Shown: one piece after another, positions 12,244-22,457 of the stretch
Layout of the letters: every line of letters starts with the position of its first letter
How positions within the stretch are numbered: position 1 is the first letter of the stretch
DNA from: Priapulus caudatus
Taxonomy: Eukaryota; Priapulida; Priapulimorpha; Priapulimorphida; Priapulidae
Reading direction: 5' to 3'
Length of the DNA stretch: 27,748 nt
Assembly (NCBI RefSeq): GCF_000485595.1
Contig: NW_014577239.1
Coordinates: forward strand, 217,410-245,157
Position numbers and translations under genes: made by a program
Notes under the pieces: model-generated
Seen by the model: the letters and a program-made list of their open reading frames with translations, nothing else
What the model was told of the DNA's origin: nothing
The model's database searches: none

Positions 12244-13069
12244 GAGTCACCTAGGTACATAAGCGGCTAGTTATATGAATAGCCACCGTAATTCGGCTAT
12301 TTTCTTTGCGCTAATTGAATAAGCGTGCGAACCATCGTGCGAAGAAGCGCATCTCGTTCGCTGATGACGATGAGCGGGGAGTCAGCGCATTGTGTGCGCC
12401 CAGCCTCCGCCGCGGCCGCGAGCATAAATGCAGCAGCCGTCGACGCGACTATCTGCTGCTGCCGCATCCGTAAAGCTGAGCACCAACTATGCGCATCTTA
12501 GCATCTTCTATCAGATCCGATATTTGCACCCATTGTCACTGCATCTCCTTCCGCGGAATGATTTGCGCGGGGGGAGGGGGATTGTCGTTCGCTGCCCCTC
12601 CCCCTCGACCCCACCCCCGCGTGATTGCTGACGATCGGTGCCGATAGCGCATCGACTCACTGCGCCTGCATGTCAGGAAGCTGTCGTCATTATGGTGGTC
12701 GTAATTAATAGTAATAATAAAGCAAAACGAGTCGGAAGCGCTCGTGAATTATATGCAGTTAGAGTGATTTCCTGTGCAGAAAACGTCGGCATTTCGTCGG
12801 GCAGGTCCCGATGCGCGCGTGCGTGCCGCCAGGGTGCAGACGAGCGGAGTGGGACGAGGAGGAGTCGAGAAGCCCGGCGGCGGAAGAAGACAAGCGAGCG
12901 ACGCAATATCGCCATTCACGTACGCGGGTCTGTTTAACATTTATGAGAAATATTGAAATGGTAATTATGGGCTGAACCGTCAATCGGATCCAGAATAAAA
13001 AGTAGAGAGTTAGAAATTAATCTTTTCAGAGAGCAAATTGTCGGCGCACGGATTCATGCATAAGTAATT
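10384..13069. other. Single-copy intronic or intergenic sequence, no gene recognised
   Basis: This lies between the Barhl 3' exon and the block holding the middle exon, so it should be intron if the local exon order is right. It contains a few GC-rich patches (10490-10960, 11280-11620, 12400-12640) and a short (CA)n. An octamer-like ATGCAAAT is at about 10588. Open frames reach about 100 codons on both strands in GC-rich sequence but show no family resemblance or splice-site support. Confidence 0.5.
12197..12242. repeat. (CA)n microsatellite
   Basis: About 46 bases of CA with one CACGCA interruption. Confidence 0.97.
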
Positions 13070-13088
13070 TATATACATATACACACTT

Positions 13089-13125
<37 letters not shown>

Positions 13126-13130
13126 CACTT

Positions 13131-13224
<94 letters not shown>
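13070..13224. repeat. (CATATA)n hexanucleotide array
   Basis: Tandem CATATA with two CACACTT interruptions near 13082 and 13125. It abuts the left end of block B, where homology to 22458 begins. Confidence 0.97.
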
Positions 13225-14134
13225 TGCCTTATAAGGTAGCGTGATCATTATAATTAAACCGGTATTCGCCCATGCTAATTCGTTCAGAATGTGACGCACG
13301 AATTGTGACAATAGGTGTACTGAAATATTAGTTTGGCCCCGTATAAAGAGAACTAATAAATGACTGACTTAAATAGGAAGGTTGTATATTCAATCTGATC
13401 AGCAGCTGACGTTACCGCAACATGTCCCCGCACGCTCAAATCAGTACTAATAGCTAATTCAATTGTGTGTGTGGCTAATTACACAATGCAGGTAATCGTG
13501 GTGTAGGCAAGGACGCGCGAGGCAGGTAATGGCGTGCGAGTACATGCGCATATGCGCGATATAGTTCAGGGATCTCTATAATTAATATAATACATTAACC
13601 TGATATTACATGATAAGCAGACAATATAGTTTTATGCGCGTAGAATTTAATTTATTCGATTAATTTCTGCATTGCATTAATAATCTAGTGTTATAAATGC
13701 TCCTGAATAATGTTAGGCTGTACAAAGCTAGACTCGAGAGACTAGTGCCACAACAACTCTATACCCTTAAAAGTAGTGCAATAGATTTGCAGGCCTTGTA
13801 TGTGAGTTTAGCCAGTACAAACTAGCCTGTATGTAGTTAGCCTACGCAGTGCTCTGCCATAGAGTCTAGCTGTATATTAGAGACGTGCGTACACTTACCG
13901 TCTGGTTTTGGCTTACCACGTCTTCACTGCCGTGTCAGTGAGATAAAGCGTAGCGCCAACTCCATCCTGTGCTGAACACTCACAGTACTTCTGGCCTCTC
14001 AAAACTCGACTCCAAGCCTACCAATTGCAAGAAAAAGAACGTGTTATCATAAAGTTTATATCGACAGACACATCGATAGATGTGAGAATAGGAAATCTCA
14101 AGGTTATGCACTTATTGGTATTTCCGCAATGCAA
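13225..14134 (-). repeat. Block B, copy 1 (direct duplicate of 22458-23343)
   Basis: About 0.9 kb aligns collinearly with 22458-23343, from the AATTAAA...CGCCCAT region to TATTTCCGCAATGCAA. After that the copies diverge abruptly: copy 1 enters a 37-bp minisatellite and copy 2 enters a TA run. Differences are predominantly single-base insertions and deletions. The block contains the Barhl middle exon and its intron flanks. Confidence 0.9.
13899..14017 (-). pseudogene. Frame-broken copy of the Barhl middle homeobox exon
   Basis: On the minus strand, GGTAG acceptor (AG at 14019-14018) and GGTAAG donor contexts flank a sequence matching the intact exon at 23112-23225. It is 119 nt against 114 nt, with extra or missing bases scattered through it: GGCTTGGAG for GGCTGGAG, AGGCCAG for AGGCAG, GGCGCT for GGCGGCT, and AAGCCAAAACCAGACGG for CCAAAACAGACGG. 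The homeodomain frame is lost. Its position between the 5' homeobox exon (15986-16097) and the 3' exon (9378-9762) is exactly where the middle exon should be, so this may be the correct genomic site with poor base accuracy rather than a dead gene. Confidence 0.75.
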
Positions 14135-14137
14135 GAC

Positions 14138-14575
14138 ACATGTGTATAGAGGTGTACAGAGTATAGAGGTGTATACAGGTGTATAGAGGTGTACAGAGTA
14201 TAGAGGTGTATAAGGTGTATACGAGGTGTACAGAGTATAGGAAGTTGTATACAGGCTGCAAGTAGAGTGTGTGTACAGAGTATAGAGGTGTATACAGGTG
14301 TATAGAGGTGCATACAGTGTATAAGGTGTACAGAGTATAGAGGTGTATTACAGGTGTATTAGAGGTGTACAGAGTATAGAGGTGTATACAGGTGTATAGA
14401 GGTGTACAGAGTATAGAGGTGTATACAGGTGTATAGAGGTGTACAGAGTATAGAGGTGTATACAGGTGTATAGAGGTGTAAGAGCAGATAGAGGTGTACC
14501 AGAGTATAGAGCGGTATACAAGTGTAAGAGGTGTACAGAGTATAGAAGGTCGTAATATCAGGTGTATAGAGGAAG
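14138..14575 (+). repeat. 37-bp minisatellite, about a dozen copies
   Basis: The unit is GGTGTATAGAGGTGTACAGA plus GTATAGAGGTGTATACA. Copies from 14345 to 14480 are regular; the ends contain indels. The shorter GGTGTATA / GGTGTACA motifs within the unit show it grew from a smaller repeat. There are no spacers between units, so it is not a CRISPR array. Confidence 0.95.
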
Positions 14576-14799
14576 ATCAACATTGCTGTCAATTAACAGC
14601 GATGTGCGAAAGGTCGTGCACGACCACGGGAAGAAATGCTTGCGGGTCACACCGCGTACGCATATAATCACCTATAATCAGCTTTAACGTAAACGTGAAA
14701 CGCATATATATAGAAGCATCACCGTAAATTCCTGCAGTTTTAGCCGCAAACATGGCCACATAAAATCACACAACACTGGGCGGGGCTGGCCTCTCACCA

Positions 14800-14803
<4 letters not shown>

Positions 14804-14852
<49 letters not shown>

Positions 14853-14888
14853 TGTGTGTGTTGTGTGTTGTGTTGTGTGTGTGTGGTG

Positions 14889-14957
<69 letters not shown>

Positions 14958-15043
14958 TGTGTGTGAGTGTGTGTGTGTGTGTTGTGTGTGTGGTGTGTGT
15001 GTGTGTGTGTGTGTGTGGTGTGCTGTGTGTGTGTTGTGTGTGT
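14804..15043 (+). repeat. (TG)n tract, interrupted
   Basis: About 240 bases of TG with occasional GTTG, GTGG and GAGTG breaks. It is followed about 375 bases later by a (CA)n tract of similar length. Confidence 0.97.
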
Positions 15044-15417
15044 CGTGAAGAGTTCAACCGCATGCTTAACGTTTTAGTGTAGTTTCTTCGTGTTGGCGAA
15101 CTAGGTGGGAGCATCATCCACCGAGTGCGGCGCGGTCATGGGAAAATACATGAAGCTGACATCGTGAGGAAATCATCCGGCGGCGATATTCGTTCGGACA
15201 TAGCCTCTTAATCGGTAACTGTAGCGATAAGACAAACACGCGCGGAGTGAGCTTCATACGTGGGAAACGCGGATCCGCGCCGACAGCCGCAGATTAATAG
15301 GCCAACAGCTGGCATAATCAAAATGTTTCGCCACCTTTAAAGGTGAGTAAGCATCAAAACTCGGTTAACGCGCAGCGTGTATGCGACACGCGGCGAGCGG
15401 AGAGGATGGCCCCCCCA

Positions 15418-15526
15418 ACACACATCCAACACACACACCCACACACACACACACACACACCAACACACACACGGAAAAAGACACACACGACACACCACAC
15501 ACCCACAGACACACACACATGCACAC

Positions 15527-15565
<39 letters not shown>

Positions 15566-15585
15566 CTACAACACACACACACACA

Positions 15586-15621
<36 letters not shown>

Positions 15622-15646
15622 ACAACACACACGCCACACCACACAC

Positions 15647-15684
<38 letters not shown>
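15418..15684 (+). repeat. (CA)n tract, interrupted
   Basis: About 265 bases of CA with CACC, CAAC and CATA breaks, opposite in sense to the (TG)n at 14804-15043. The frequent one-base breaks resemble those in the noisy duplicated blocks. Confidence 0.97.
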
Positions 15685-15687
<3 letters not shown>

Positions 15688-15738
15688 CATATATAACATA
15701 AAAAGCAGTCGAATACCTCGCTCGCACAGGTGTTAATA

Positions 15739-15762
15739 CGCGGGGGATTTAATCCCCGCGCG
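15739..15762. other. Imperfect GC-rich palindrome with an AATCC core
   Basis: CGCGGGGGATTTAATCCCCG followed by CGCG forms about 9-10 bp complementary arms around TTTAA. It contains TAATCC, the core bound by bicoid/Otx-type homeodomains. It lies in the Barhl intron about 225 bp past the 5' exon donor. Function is unproven. Confidence 0.35.
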
Positions 15763-15985
15763 TAGACGCTCCAAACAGGATTGAGCTTTAGATAATCACA
15801 TACGGGATAATAAACAATACAGTGGCGTAAACACGCAGTCGCACTATAACAGGTAGTATGCTATAGTCTGCCTGTAACGCACGCCGTCTATGACGTACGA
15901 GTTCTACGGGAACAAGGTGTATTCGAGCGATGGTTTCATAAACGGAGAAGAAGAATTGTTCGCGGCGAAGGGCTGAAATTCTCAC

Positions 15986-16097
15986 CGATTTAGCTGATGG
16001 TCTGTAAACGCCGTTCTCGCTTTCCTCGCCTTCTTCATCTTCAGGGTTTCTCTGCTGTCGTTGCTAGATGAGATCGGATCGTCATGCTTCGTGTGCC
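15986..16097 (-). CDS. Barhl: Barhl 5' homeobox exon
   Basis: Reading the minus strand, the acceptor CTCCTGCAG (AG at 16099-16098) opens an exon coding HTKHDDPISSSNDSRETLK, then KMKKARKARTAFTDHQLN. It ends with a split Arg codon (CG) before the donor GTGAGA (15985-15980). The DDPISSSNDSRE acidic-serine stretch just ahead of the homeodomain and RKARTAFTDHQL are hallmarks of Barhl/BarH proteins. The exon is 112 nt and carries homeodomain positions up to 15. The next exon must start with one G to complete Arg, and both middle-exon copies do. Upstream of the acceptor the reading frame runs into CA-repeat DNA, so the N-terminal exon(s), including the start codon and any FIL repressor motif, lie elsewhere. 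None was recognised in this window. Confidence 0.92.
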
Positions 16098-16139
16098 CTG
16101 CAGGAGACGTGGCGAAAACCGCGACGTTACAGACGGTCA

Positions 16140-16259
16140 ACCCACACAGCACGTGCACATGCACACGCACAAATACACACACATGGAGACACAGGCCGCA
16201 CGCGCGCACACGCATCTACGCACACGTACACACAAACGCGCATAGTAGACACACACACA

Positions 16260-16336
<77 letters not shown>

Positions 16337-16420
16337 ACACACACACAAACACACACACAAATACAACAACAACAATAACAAAACACAATATGCACACGCA
16401 CACGCGCACGCACACAAACC
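16140..16420. repeat. (CA)n-rich array
   Basis: CACACG/CACGCA motifs, then an uninterrupted (AC)n at 16261-16334, then CAA variants. It sits immediately upstream of the 5' homeobox exon acceptor. His/Thr or Cys/Val reading frames across it are not genes. Confidence 0.95.
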
Positions 16421-17269
16421 CGTTTCCGCCATGGTTACGACGATGATAATTATTATTCGCTTATATTGCCGTTTCATTAACACTGTATTAGCGAATTGCT
16501 CATATTATAATGTGCTTATGTTCATTGTCAATTCCGCTACATGCCCGTGACGTAAATCTTTTTAGATGAAGTGCGTAAATCTGTATGCATGCATGTGTGC
16601 GTGAGTGTATCGGTTGCGTGCGTGTACGTGTGCACGTGCCTGTGCGCGTATGTGTGCTTGTTCGCTTTTAACCCGTTTGAATGTTTTGTAGCTTCTACCT
16701 GTCAATGCATTTCGTCGGGTTGAATTCGTTAACGTTGTTTCGTCGTCATTAAGTTATTTTCATACTTATCAATGATTAGGGTAGGGGTGTCTAGTGTCTA
16801 TTTTTTGAGAACCGCATATTTTTTACGCGTTCTAAATTCAGGGGAAAGTTTTCAGCGCGATCATGTCGGACATGTACCGTCCGCACACACGCATGCACAC
16901 AATAGTCGCGAGTCTAATGCACTGTATTGCGACATAGCGGCGGGTTACGCGCAGCTATTGTGTCCGCACGGCAGGCCAGGTGCTTTCCTCCCCTCGTTTA
17001 GGTACATATTTGGACGACTGAAGGTTTTGTCAATTTTCGCGAGTAATCTAAACACGTCGCTTCCGTCGCGCGGGTCATCAGAGTGTTTGCTGCAATCAGC
17101 TGCACTTATCCGTGCCAGCCCATCGTATACCCACACATATAGAGAGCGGGCAGTGTCGGCGACTCGTCATCTACCGTGTCAGCTCATTTCTTCCTCACGG
17201 TCTATCTATCTGTAAATGTCTATCTATGCATCATTGCATACTTTATTTCACTCGTCCTTCTGTTAGTTC
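16421..17269. other. Non-repetitive stretch without a recognised gene
   Basis: A plus-strand frame at 16772-17215 is open for 147 codons but has no family resemblance and includes CA-rich DNA. The minus strand gives no Barhl N-terminal exon that I can recognise. Confidence 0.5.
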
Positions 17270-17723
17270 GTCCGTCCATCCATCCATCCATCCATCCATC
17301 CCATCCAATCTATCCATCCATCCATCATCCATCAATCCATTCCATCACACTCCATCCATCCAATCCATCCATCCATCCATCCATCCATCCATCCACATCC
17401 ATCGCATCCAGCCATCACATCCATCCATCCATCCATCCATCCATTCATCCATCCATCCATCCATTCCATCCATCCATCCATCCATCCCATCCATCCATCC
17501 ATCCATCCATCCCATCCATCCATCCATCCATCCATCCATCCATCCATCCATCCATCATCCATCCATCCATCCATACCTCACATCCATTCCATCCATCCAT
17601 CCATCCATCCATCCATCCATCCATCCATCCATCCATTCCATCCGATCATCCATCCATCCATCCATCCATCCATCCATCCATCCATCCATCCATCCATCCA
17701 TCCATATCATCCATCCATCACTC
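17270..17723. repeat. (CATC)n tetranucleotide array running into the assembly gap
   Basis: About 450 bases of CATC with frequent one- or two-base insertions such as ATCCCATCC, ATTCC and ACATCC. It ends at the N run. Repetitive Ser-Ile-His-Pro frames across it are low-complexity translation. Confidence 0.97.
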
Positions 17724-17748
17724 NNNNNNNNNNNNNNNNNNNNNNNNN
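17724..17748. other. Assembly gap of exactly 25 N
   Basis: Twenty-five ambiguous bases separate the (CATC)n array from AT-rich sequence. The true distance is unknown. A fixed length of 25 is the kind of placeholder some long-read gap-filling programs leave when both sides were extended but did not join; this tool attribution is inference. Confidence 0.98.
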
Positions 17749-18200
17749 AAATTACATATACATAACAATACACTAATATAATATACATTAACAATCTTAA
17801 CATATACATATACATATATATAACATACAATACACTACACATCAGATACGTAAACGTATACGTATACACGTATACGTATACGTATACATATACATATACA
17901 TTATACAATAAAATACTACATATACATATACATATACATATATATATACATTACTATACATATTACTTAATATACATATAATTACATATAAATTTTACAT
18001 ATTTACTATACAATATTAATAATAAATTACATATAAATTTACATATTACTATACAATATACATATACAACATATACATTATACCACTATACATCTAATAT
18101 AAATACCTAACAGTACTACATCATACATATCACTATATACATATACATATACACTGCACATGCACATGCCCATGGCACCACGGCAACAGCGCACGAGCGC
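17749..18200. repeat. AT-rich region with (CATATA)n and (CGTATA)n
   Basis: Degenerate CATATA, CGTATA (about 17845-17886) and TAATAT motifs, including an internal repeat of TAAATTACATATAAATTTAC-like sequence near 17985 and 18020. No gene is evident. Confidence 0.9.
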
Positions 18201-18334
18201 ACCGCACACGCACCGCACAGCACACGCACACGCACACGCAAACGCACACGCACACGCCACACGCACCACGCACACGACACGCACACGCACACGCACACGC
18301 ACACGCACACGCACACGCCACACACACACACACA
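18200..18334. repeat. (CACACG)n hexanucleotide array
   Basis: CACACG/CGCACA tandem copies ending in (CA)n. It is the same hexamer class, in opposite sense, as the array at 26583-26739. Confidence 0.95.
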
Positions 18335-18600
18335 TACATACACATCACATATATATACATATACATATGCATATGCACATACATATACAGATTGTGTCGG
18401 TTTTGTGTTCCTGTTACATCATTCAAATGAGCATTTGCGGAAGGAAATTGTCAGAAATTTCATAATGACAGAAAAACGAGGAAAAATGATTTATGGAATT
18501 AGTTTAAAATTGGGGATCTCTTTTTATTTCCGTAAAATGAAAATCAGACATATGCTGTTGCATATATATATATATATAATATATATATAGATATATATAG
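18335..18600. other. AT-rich linker with a TA microsatellite
   Basis: CATATA motifs to 18390, then unique AT-rich sequence, then (TA)n at 18560-18600. The TA tract matches that at 21105-21140 and marks the start of block A homology. No gene is seen. Confidence 0.7.
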
Positions 18601-19922
18601 CGTTGTAACTACTGTTATTTGCCCAAAAACGTTAAATTCCTTAGCGAACGAAAGAGTTTAGAGAAACAAAAACTGACGCCGCGTGCTCCGATCTCAATCT
18701 CTTAGACAACATGTGAGAAAAAATACGGGCGAAGTTAGAAAGCCGAGATTCTACGGCATAAAGAACGCTCCGTTTAATCGACATGCGGAAATTCGCAGGC
18801 GACTCCGTGCGCTTATTAGTACCAACGGTCGTTTTAAACGCCGCCGCTGTTCGCCCCAGCTTAGTGGTGTGCGGGCGTAAACAGCGAGTGCCGACAGAAC
18901 CGCTGGGCCGGCGGAGCTACTACCTACCAGCGCCGCACACATCTGTAAATCACGCGCTCCATTCGCCGGGCCTCGCTCCAAATCCGGCTACGAATCCAGC
19001 GCGATCCATCCTTTAAAGCAGTGAGCCATAATTTATATTGCACTGCCGTTGAAAGGGCGCCTGCTTATGCGCGCGACTCGCGCCTCACAACCCACCAGTG
19101 AAACCAGTTATGTCTGCGTTAGCGCGTCGACGTACGAAGAGTTCAGCACCGGCAACAATGGTCCTTATGATCAGCGATTGTGTGATCGTGGAACAGGATA
19201 GCAGCGGATAATAATTGCCTGACGTGTAGGCCCAGACCGTAACTGTTTATGAATGACTGACCAAAATATTACCCATAGTCACTGTTACCGAAATCGACTT
19301 ACTGGCCGGCGGACCTCAGCTTTAATGTCGCGGCCAATTGTATTTTGAAAAAAAGTCTTATAATTATTTAGTTTTCTAAGAAAGTAAACCACACGCTTAA
19401 GTAGTCTTTATGTGTCAGTCGCTGATCGCGGTTCTACATGTGTAAATATAATGCCAGCACATAGTTCGCAGCTGTAGCAGGCACGTGCGTGAGACGGCGG
19501 CTGAAGCTAATACGGCCGCGCCGATTGCTTTTGCATTGGCCTAGCATAGAATCTTTGTCACAATAGCGAAACTTGTAAATCTCGACATGTATAGCTGCGG
19601 ATTTTAGGTTTTTATTACTACGGCTGCTAGTGTTTGCAAACAAGGCTTGAGCTTTATATCGCATGGCCAAAACAAACAGCACTGCCCCACTAAACGCTAC
19701 CATGTGTTTTGCATGTGCACCCGCACCACATAAATTGTTACGTTTTTTTTTGCCGCCAGATAACAGACGACTTCTAAATTAATAGGGATTTGTTGGAGCA
19801 GGTTTGACTTCTAGAATAATGGCGTCAGCTCTCTCCACGCCGTTGCGAGAGTAGCGAGCAGCCTACTGTTGATTAAGCTGCTTCGCTTGTTTTGCGAGAG
19901 TCTAAGTACAATGATAGTAACA
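18601..19922 (+). repeat. Block A, copy 1 (direct duplicate of 21141-22372)
   Basis: Collinear with 21141-22372 from GCGTTGTAA through GAGTCTAAGTAC to GATAGTAACAT. Copy 1 is longer (about 1.32 kb against 1.23 kb). Differences are mostly single extra bases, for example CCCAAAAACG against CCAAACG and GGGCCTCGCTCC against GGCCTCGCTC. It then enters a (CATC)n array where copy 2 continues into AATTATTTAT. No reading frame is conserved between the copies, so it is probably non-coding. Confidence 0.9.
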
Positions 19923-19923
19923 T

Positions 19924-20064
19924 ATCCATCCATCCATCCATCCATCCATCCATCCATCCATCCATCCATCCATCCATCCATCCATCCATCCATCCATCCA
20001 TCCATCCATCCATCCATTAATCCATCCATCCATCCATCCATCCATCCATCCATCCATCCATCCA
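19924..20064. repeat. Second (CATC)n array
   Basis: About 140 bases of nearly perfect CATC with a single ATTAATCC break near 20018, starting exactly where block A copy 1 stops matching copy 2. It is much cleaner than the array at 17270-17723. Confidence 0.97.
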
Positions 20065-21104
20065 TTTTCTGATGACCTCTGTCACCATTCTGTAAAAATA
20101 CTCCTCCTTCCCTGCATCCCACCGCTGCATAGTTTTAGTCTGCCTTCCCTCTGCACCCCTCTATCTATTCCCCTACTCTTCCACTTCATTTCGCTGCTAT
20201 TCTCTCCTCTTCGTTCGTCGCTATTATTTGTCCTTCCGGTGCCGACGCTGTTGACAATCCAAATGAAATCTGCCACATTTGTATCTCTCGCCCAATTTGT
20301 TTATTTCGATTATTCCTCTACATGCGCGCGCGTGTGTACGAGGCAAAGTCGACAATTTAATTGAAATGCTATCGGTGCGTCCTCCAATATTTGTCACACA
20401 CACAGGTAGACAACCACCCGTCTCTTCTGATGTGTATGCGTAGCGAAATCTGCCTCAACTTGCTTTGCATTTGTCTCCCATCTTTTCAAACAGCGTGTTG
20501 TTTCTTCCCCCGTGTGTCGACCGCACGCATACAGACGTGCATCCGGCTACTGACTGAATGCTGTTCTGTTTACGTTGTTAAAGCCACATCTATACCGCGG
20601 CTTGACAGATCGGGGCGGTTGGGAACAAACTGAAAGAATCTTGTTGGCGTAACAAAGGCGAGAGCCCTGATAATGAATACATAAAACGCGCGAGGCCGTA
20701 TTAAAACTGGATGCGAATTCGGCACGAGCGTCCACATGCACGCTGTTCGTGTTAAACTTATCTAAATATCAAAGGCGCAAATAGATGTAGATCGTGATCG
20801 GTTCCACGTTGTAAACGTCGACGGAGAAAGCAAGAGGGCAGAAAGCAATAGCCGCGTTTTACTATGGACGTACTGATGCCGCGTGCGTGCGTCGAGCGGA
20901 AGTGTGCGCCGACGTTCTGATAAAAGCAGATCGCGAAGTGCACGACTGGAAACATCGGCGCTTTATATACGCGGCTATATAGCTATATACACCTGTGGAC
21001 ACGTCATTGTGAACTACTACATGTGGGATGTGCCAGCGCACTTGTAATATAATGCGACGCCCTGCGGGTATACGATTGTATTAGTATGCGCGGGCTTTTC
21101 CCCG
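20065..21104. other. Non-repetitive stretch without a recognised gene
   Basis: No exon, RNA gene or mobile element is supported. It contains the adaptor-like GAATTCGGCACGAG at 20715-20728 and a TATA-rich end leading into block A copy 2. Confidence 0.5.
20715..20728 (+). other. Match to a common cDNA-library EcoRI adaptor
   Basis: GAATTCGGCACGAG is identical to the EcoRI adaptor junction widely used in phage-lambda cDNA cloning. In a genome assembly it is either coincidence or a contaminating or mis-joined clone read. Nothing vector-like is visible beside it. Confidence 0.4.
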
Positions 21105-21140
21105 ACGAATATATATAGATATATATAATATATATATAAG

Positions 21141-22372
21141 CGTTGTAATCTGTTATTTGCCAAACGTTAAATTCCTTGGAACGAAAGAGTTTAGAGAAAC
21201 AAAAACTGCCGCCGCGTGCTCCGATCTCATCTCTTAGACAAACATGTGAGAAAAAAATACGGCGAAGTAGAAAGCGAGATTTCTACGGCATAAAGAACGC
21301 GTTTAATCGACATGGGAACATTCGGCAGCGACTCCGTGCGCTTATAGTACAACTCGTTTTAAACGCCGCCGCTGTTCGCAGCGTTAGTGTGGTGTGCGGG
21401 GTGCCGACAGACCGCTGGGGCGGCGGGAGCTACCTACCTACCAGCGCGCACACATGTAAACAGCGCTCCATTCGCCGGCCTCGCTCAATCCGGCTACGAA
21501 TCCAGCGCGATCATCTTTTAAAGCAGTTGAGCATAATTTATTTGCACTGCCGTTGAAAGTCGCTGCTATGCGGGACTCGCGCTCACACCCACCGTGAACC
21601 AGTTTGTCTGCGTTGCGCGTCGACGTACGAAGAGTTCGCACGGCAACAATGCGTCCCTTATGACAGCGATTGTGTGCATCGTGGGAACAGATAGCAGCGG
21701 ATATAATGCCTGCGTGTAGGCAGACGTAACTGTTTATGAATGACTGCCAAATATTACCCAATAGTCACTGTTACCGAAATCGCTTACTGGCGGCGGGACC
21801 TCAGCTTTATATTGTCGCGGCCAATTGTATTTGAACAAGGTTATAATTATTTAGTTTTTCTAAGAAAGTAACACACGCTAAGTAGTCTGTATATGTGTCA
21901 GTCAGTGATGCGGTCTACATGTGTAAATATAATGCACACATAGTTCGATGGCTGTAGCAGGCAGTGCGTGAGACGGCGGGAAGCTAATACGGCCGCGCGA
22001 TGCTTTTTGCATTGGCTAGATGAATCTTTGTCAAATAGAAACTTGTAAAATCTCGACATGTATAGCGCGGATTTAGTTTTATTCTCGGCTGCTAGTGTTT
22101 GAACAAGGCTTGAGTTTATATCGCTGGCAAGAAACAGCACTGCACTAAACGCTACCTGTGTTTTGCATGTGCAACGCACACATAATTGTTCGTTTTTTTT
22201 GCGCCAAGATAACAGCCGTTTAATTAAATAGGGATTTGTTGGGAGAGGTTTGAGTTCTAGAAATAATGGGTCAGCTCTCTCCCACCGTTGCGAAGTAGCG
22301 AGCAGCTACTGTTGATTAGCTGCTCTCGCTGTTTTTGCGAGAGTCTAAGTACATGATAGTAACATAATTATT
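21141..22372 (+). repeat. Block A, copy 2 (direct duplicate of 18601-19922)
   Basis: Shorter counterpart of copy 1, preceded by the same TA microsatellite (21105-21140). It ends about 85 bp before block B copy 2, whereas the first copies of A and B lie about 4.5 kb apart and in the opposite order. No coding content is recognised. Confidence 0.9.
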
Positions 22373-22457
22373 TATATTTAGTTTAGATGTCGAAGTCATT
22401 ACGCTTGTTTCATTGTTTATGATTTTTAACAATGAGTACTTTCTTACAACGACCAGG

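Noticed and set aside
14138-14575. Possible CRISPR array (regular 37-bp repeats; also the 22-bp array at 5095-5590)
   Set aside because: The units are directly adjacent with no unique spacers, there are no cas genes, and the DNA is animal.
16772-17215. 147-codon plus-strand frame
   Set aside because: No family resemblance, includes CA-rich DNA, and ends in simple-repeat flank.
17112-17781. Reading frames of about 200 codons with Ser-Ile-His-Pro repeats (also 19811-20122)
   Set aside because: Translation of (CATC)n, partly running through the N gap.
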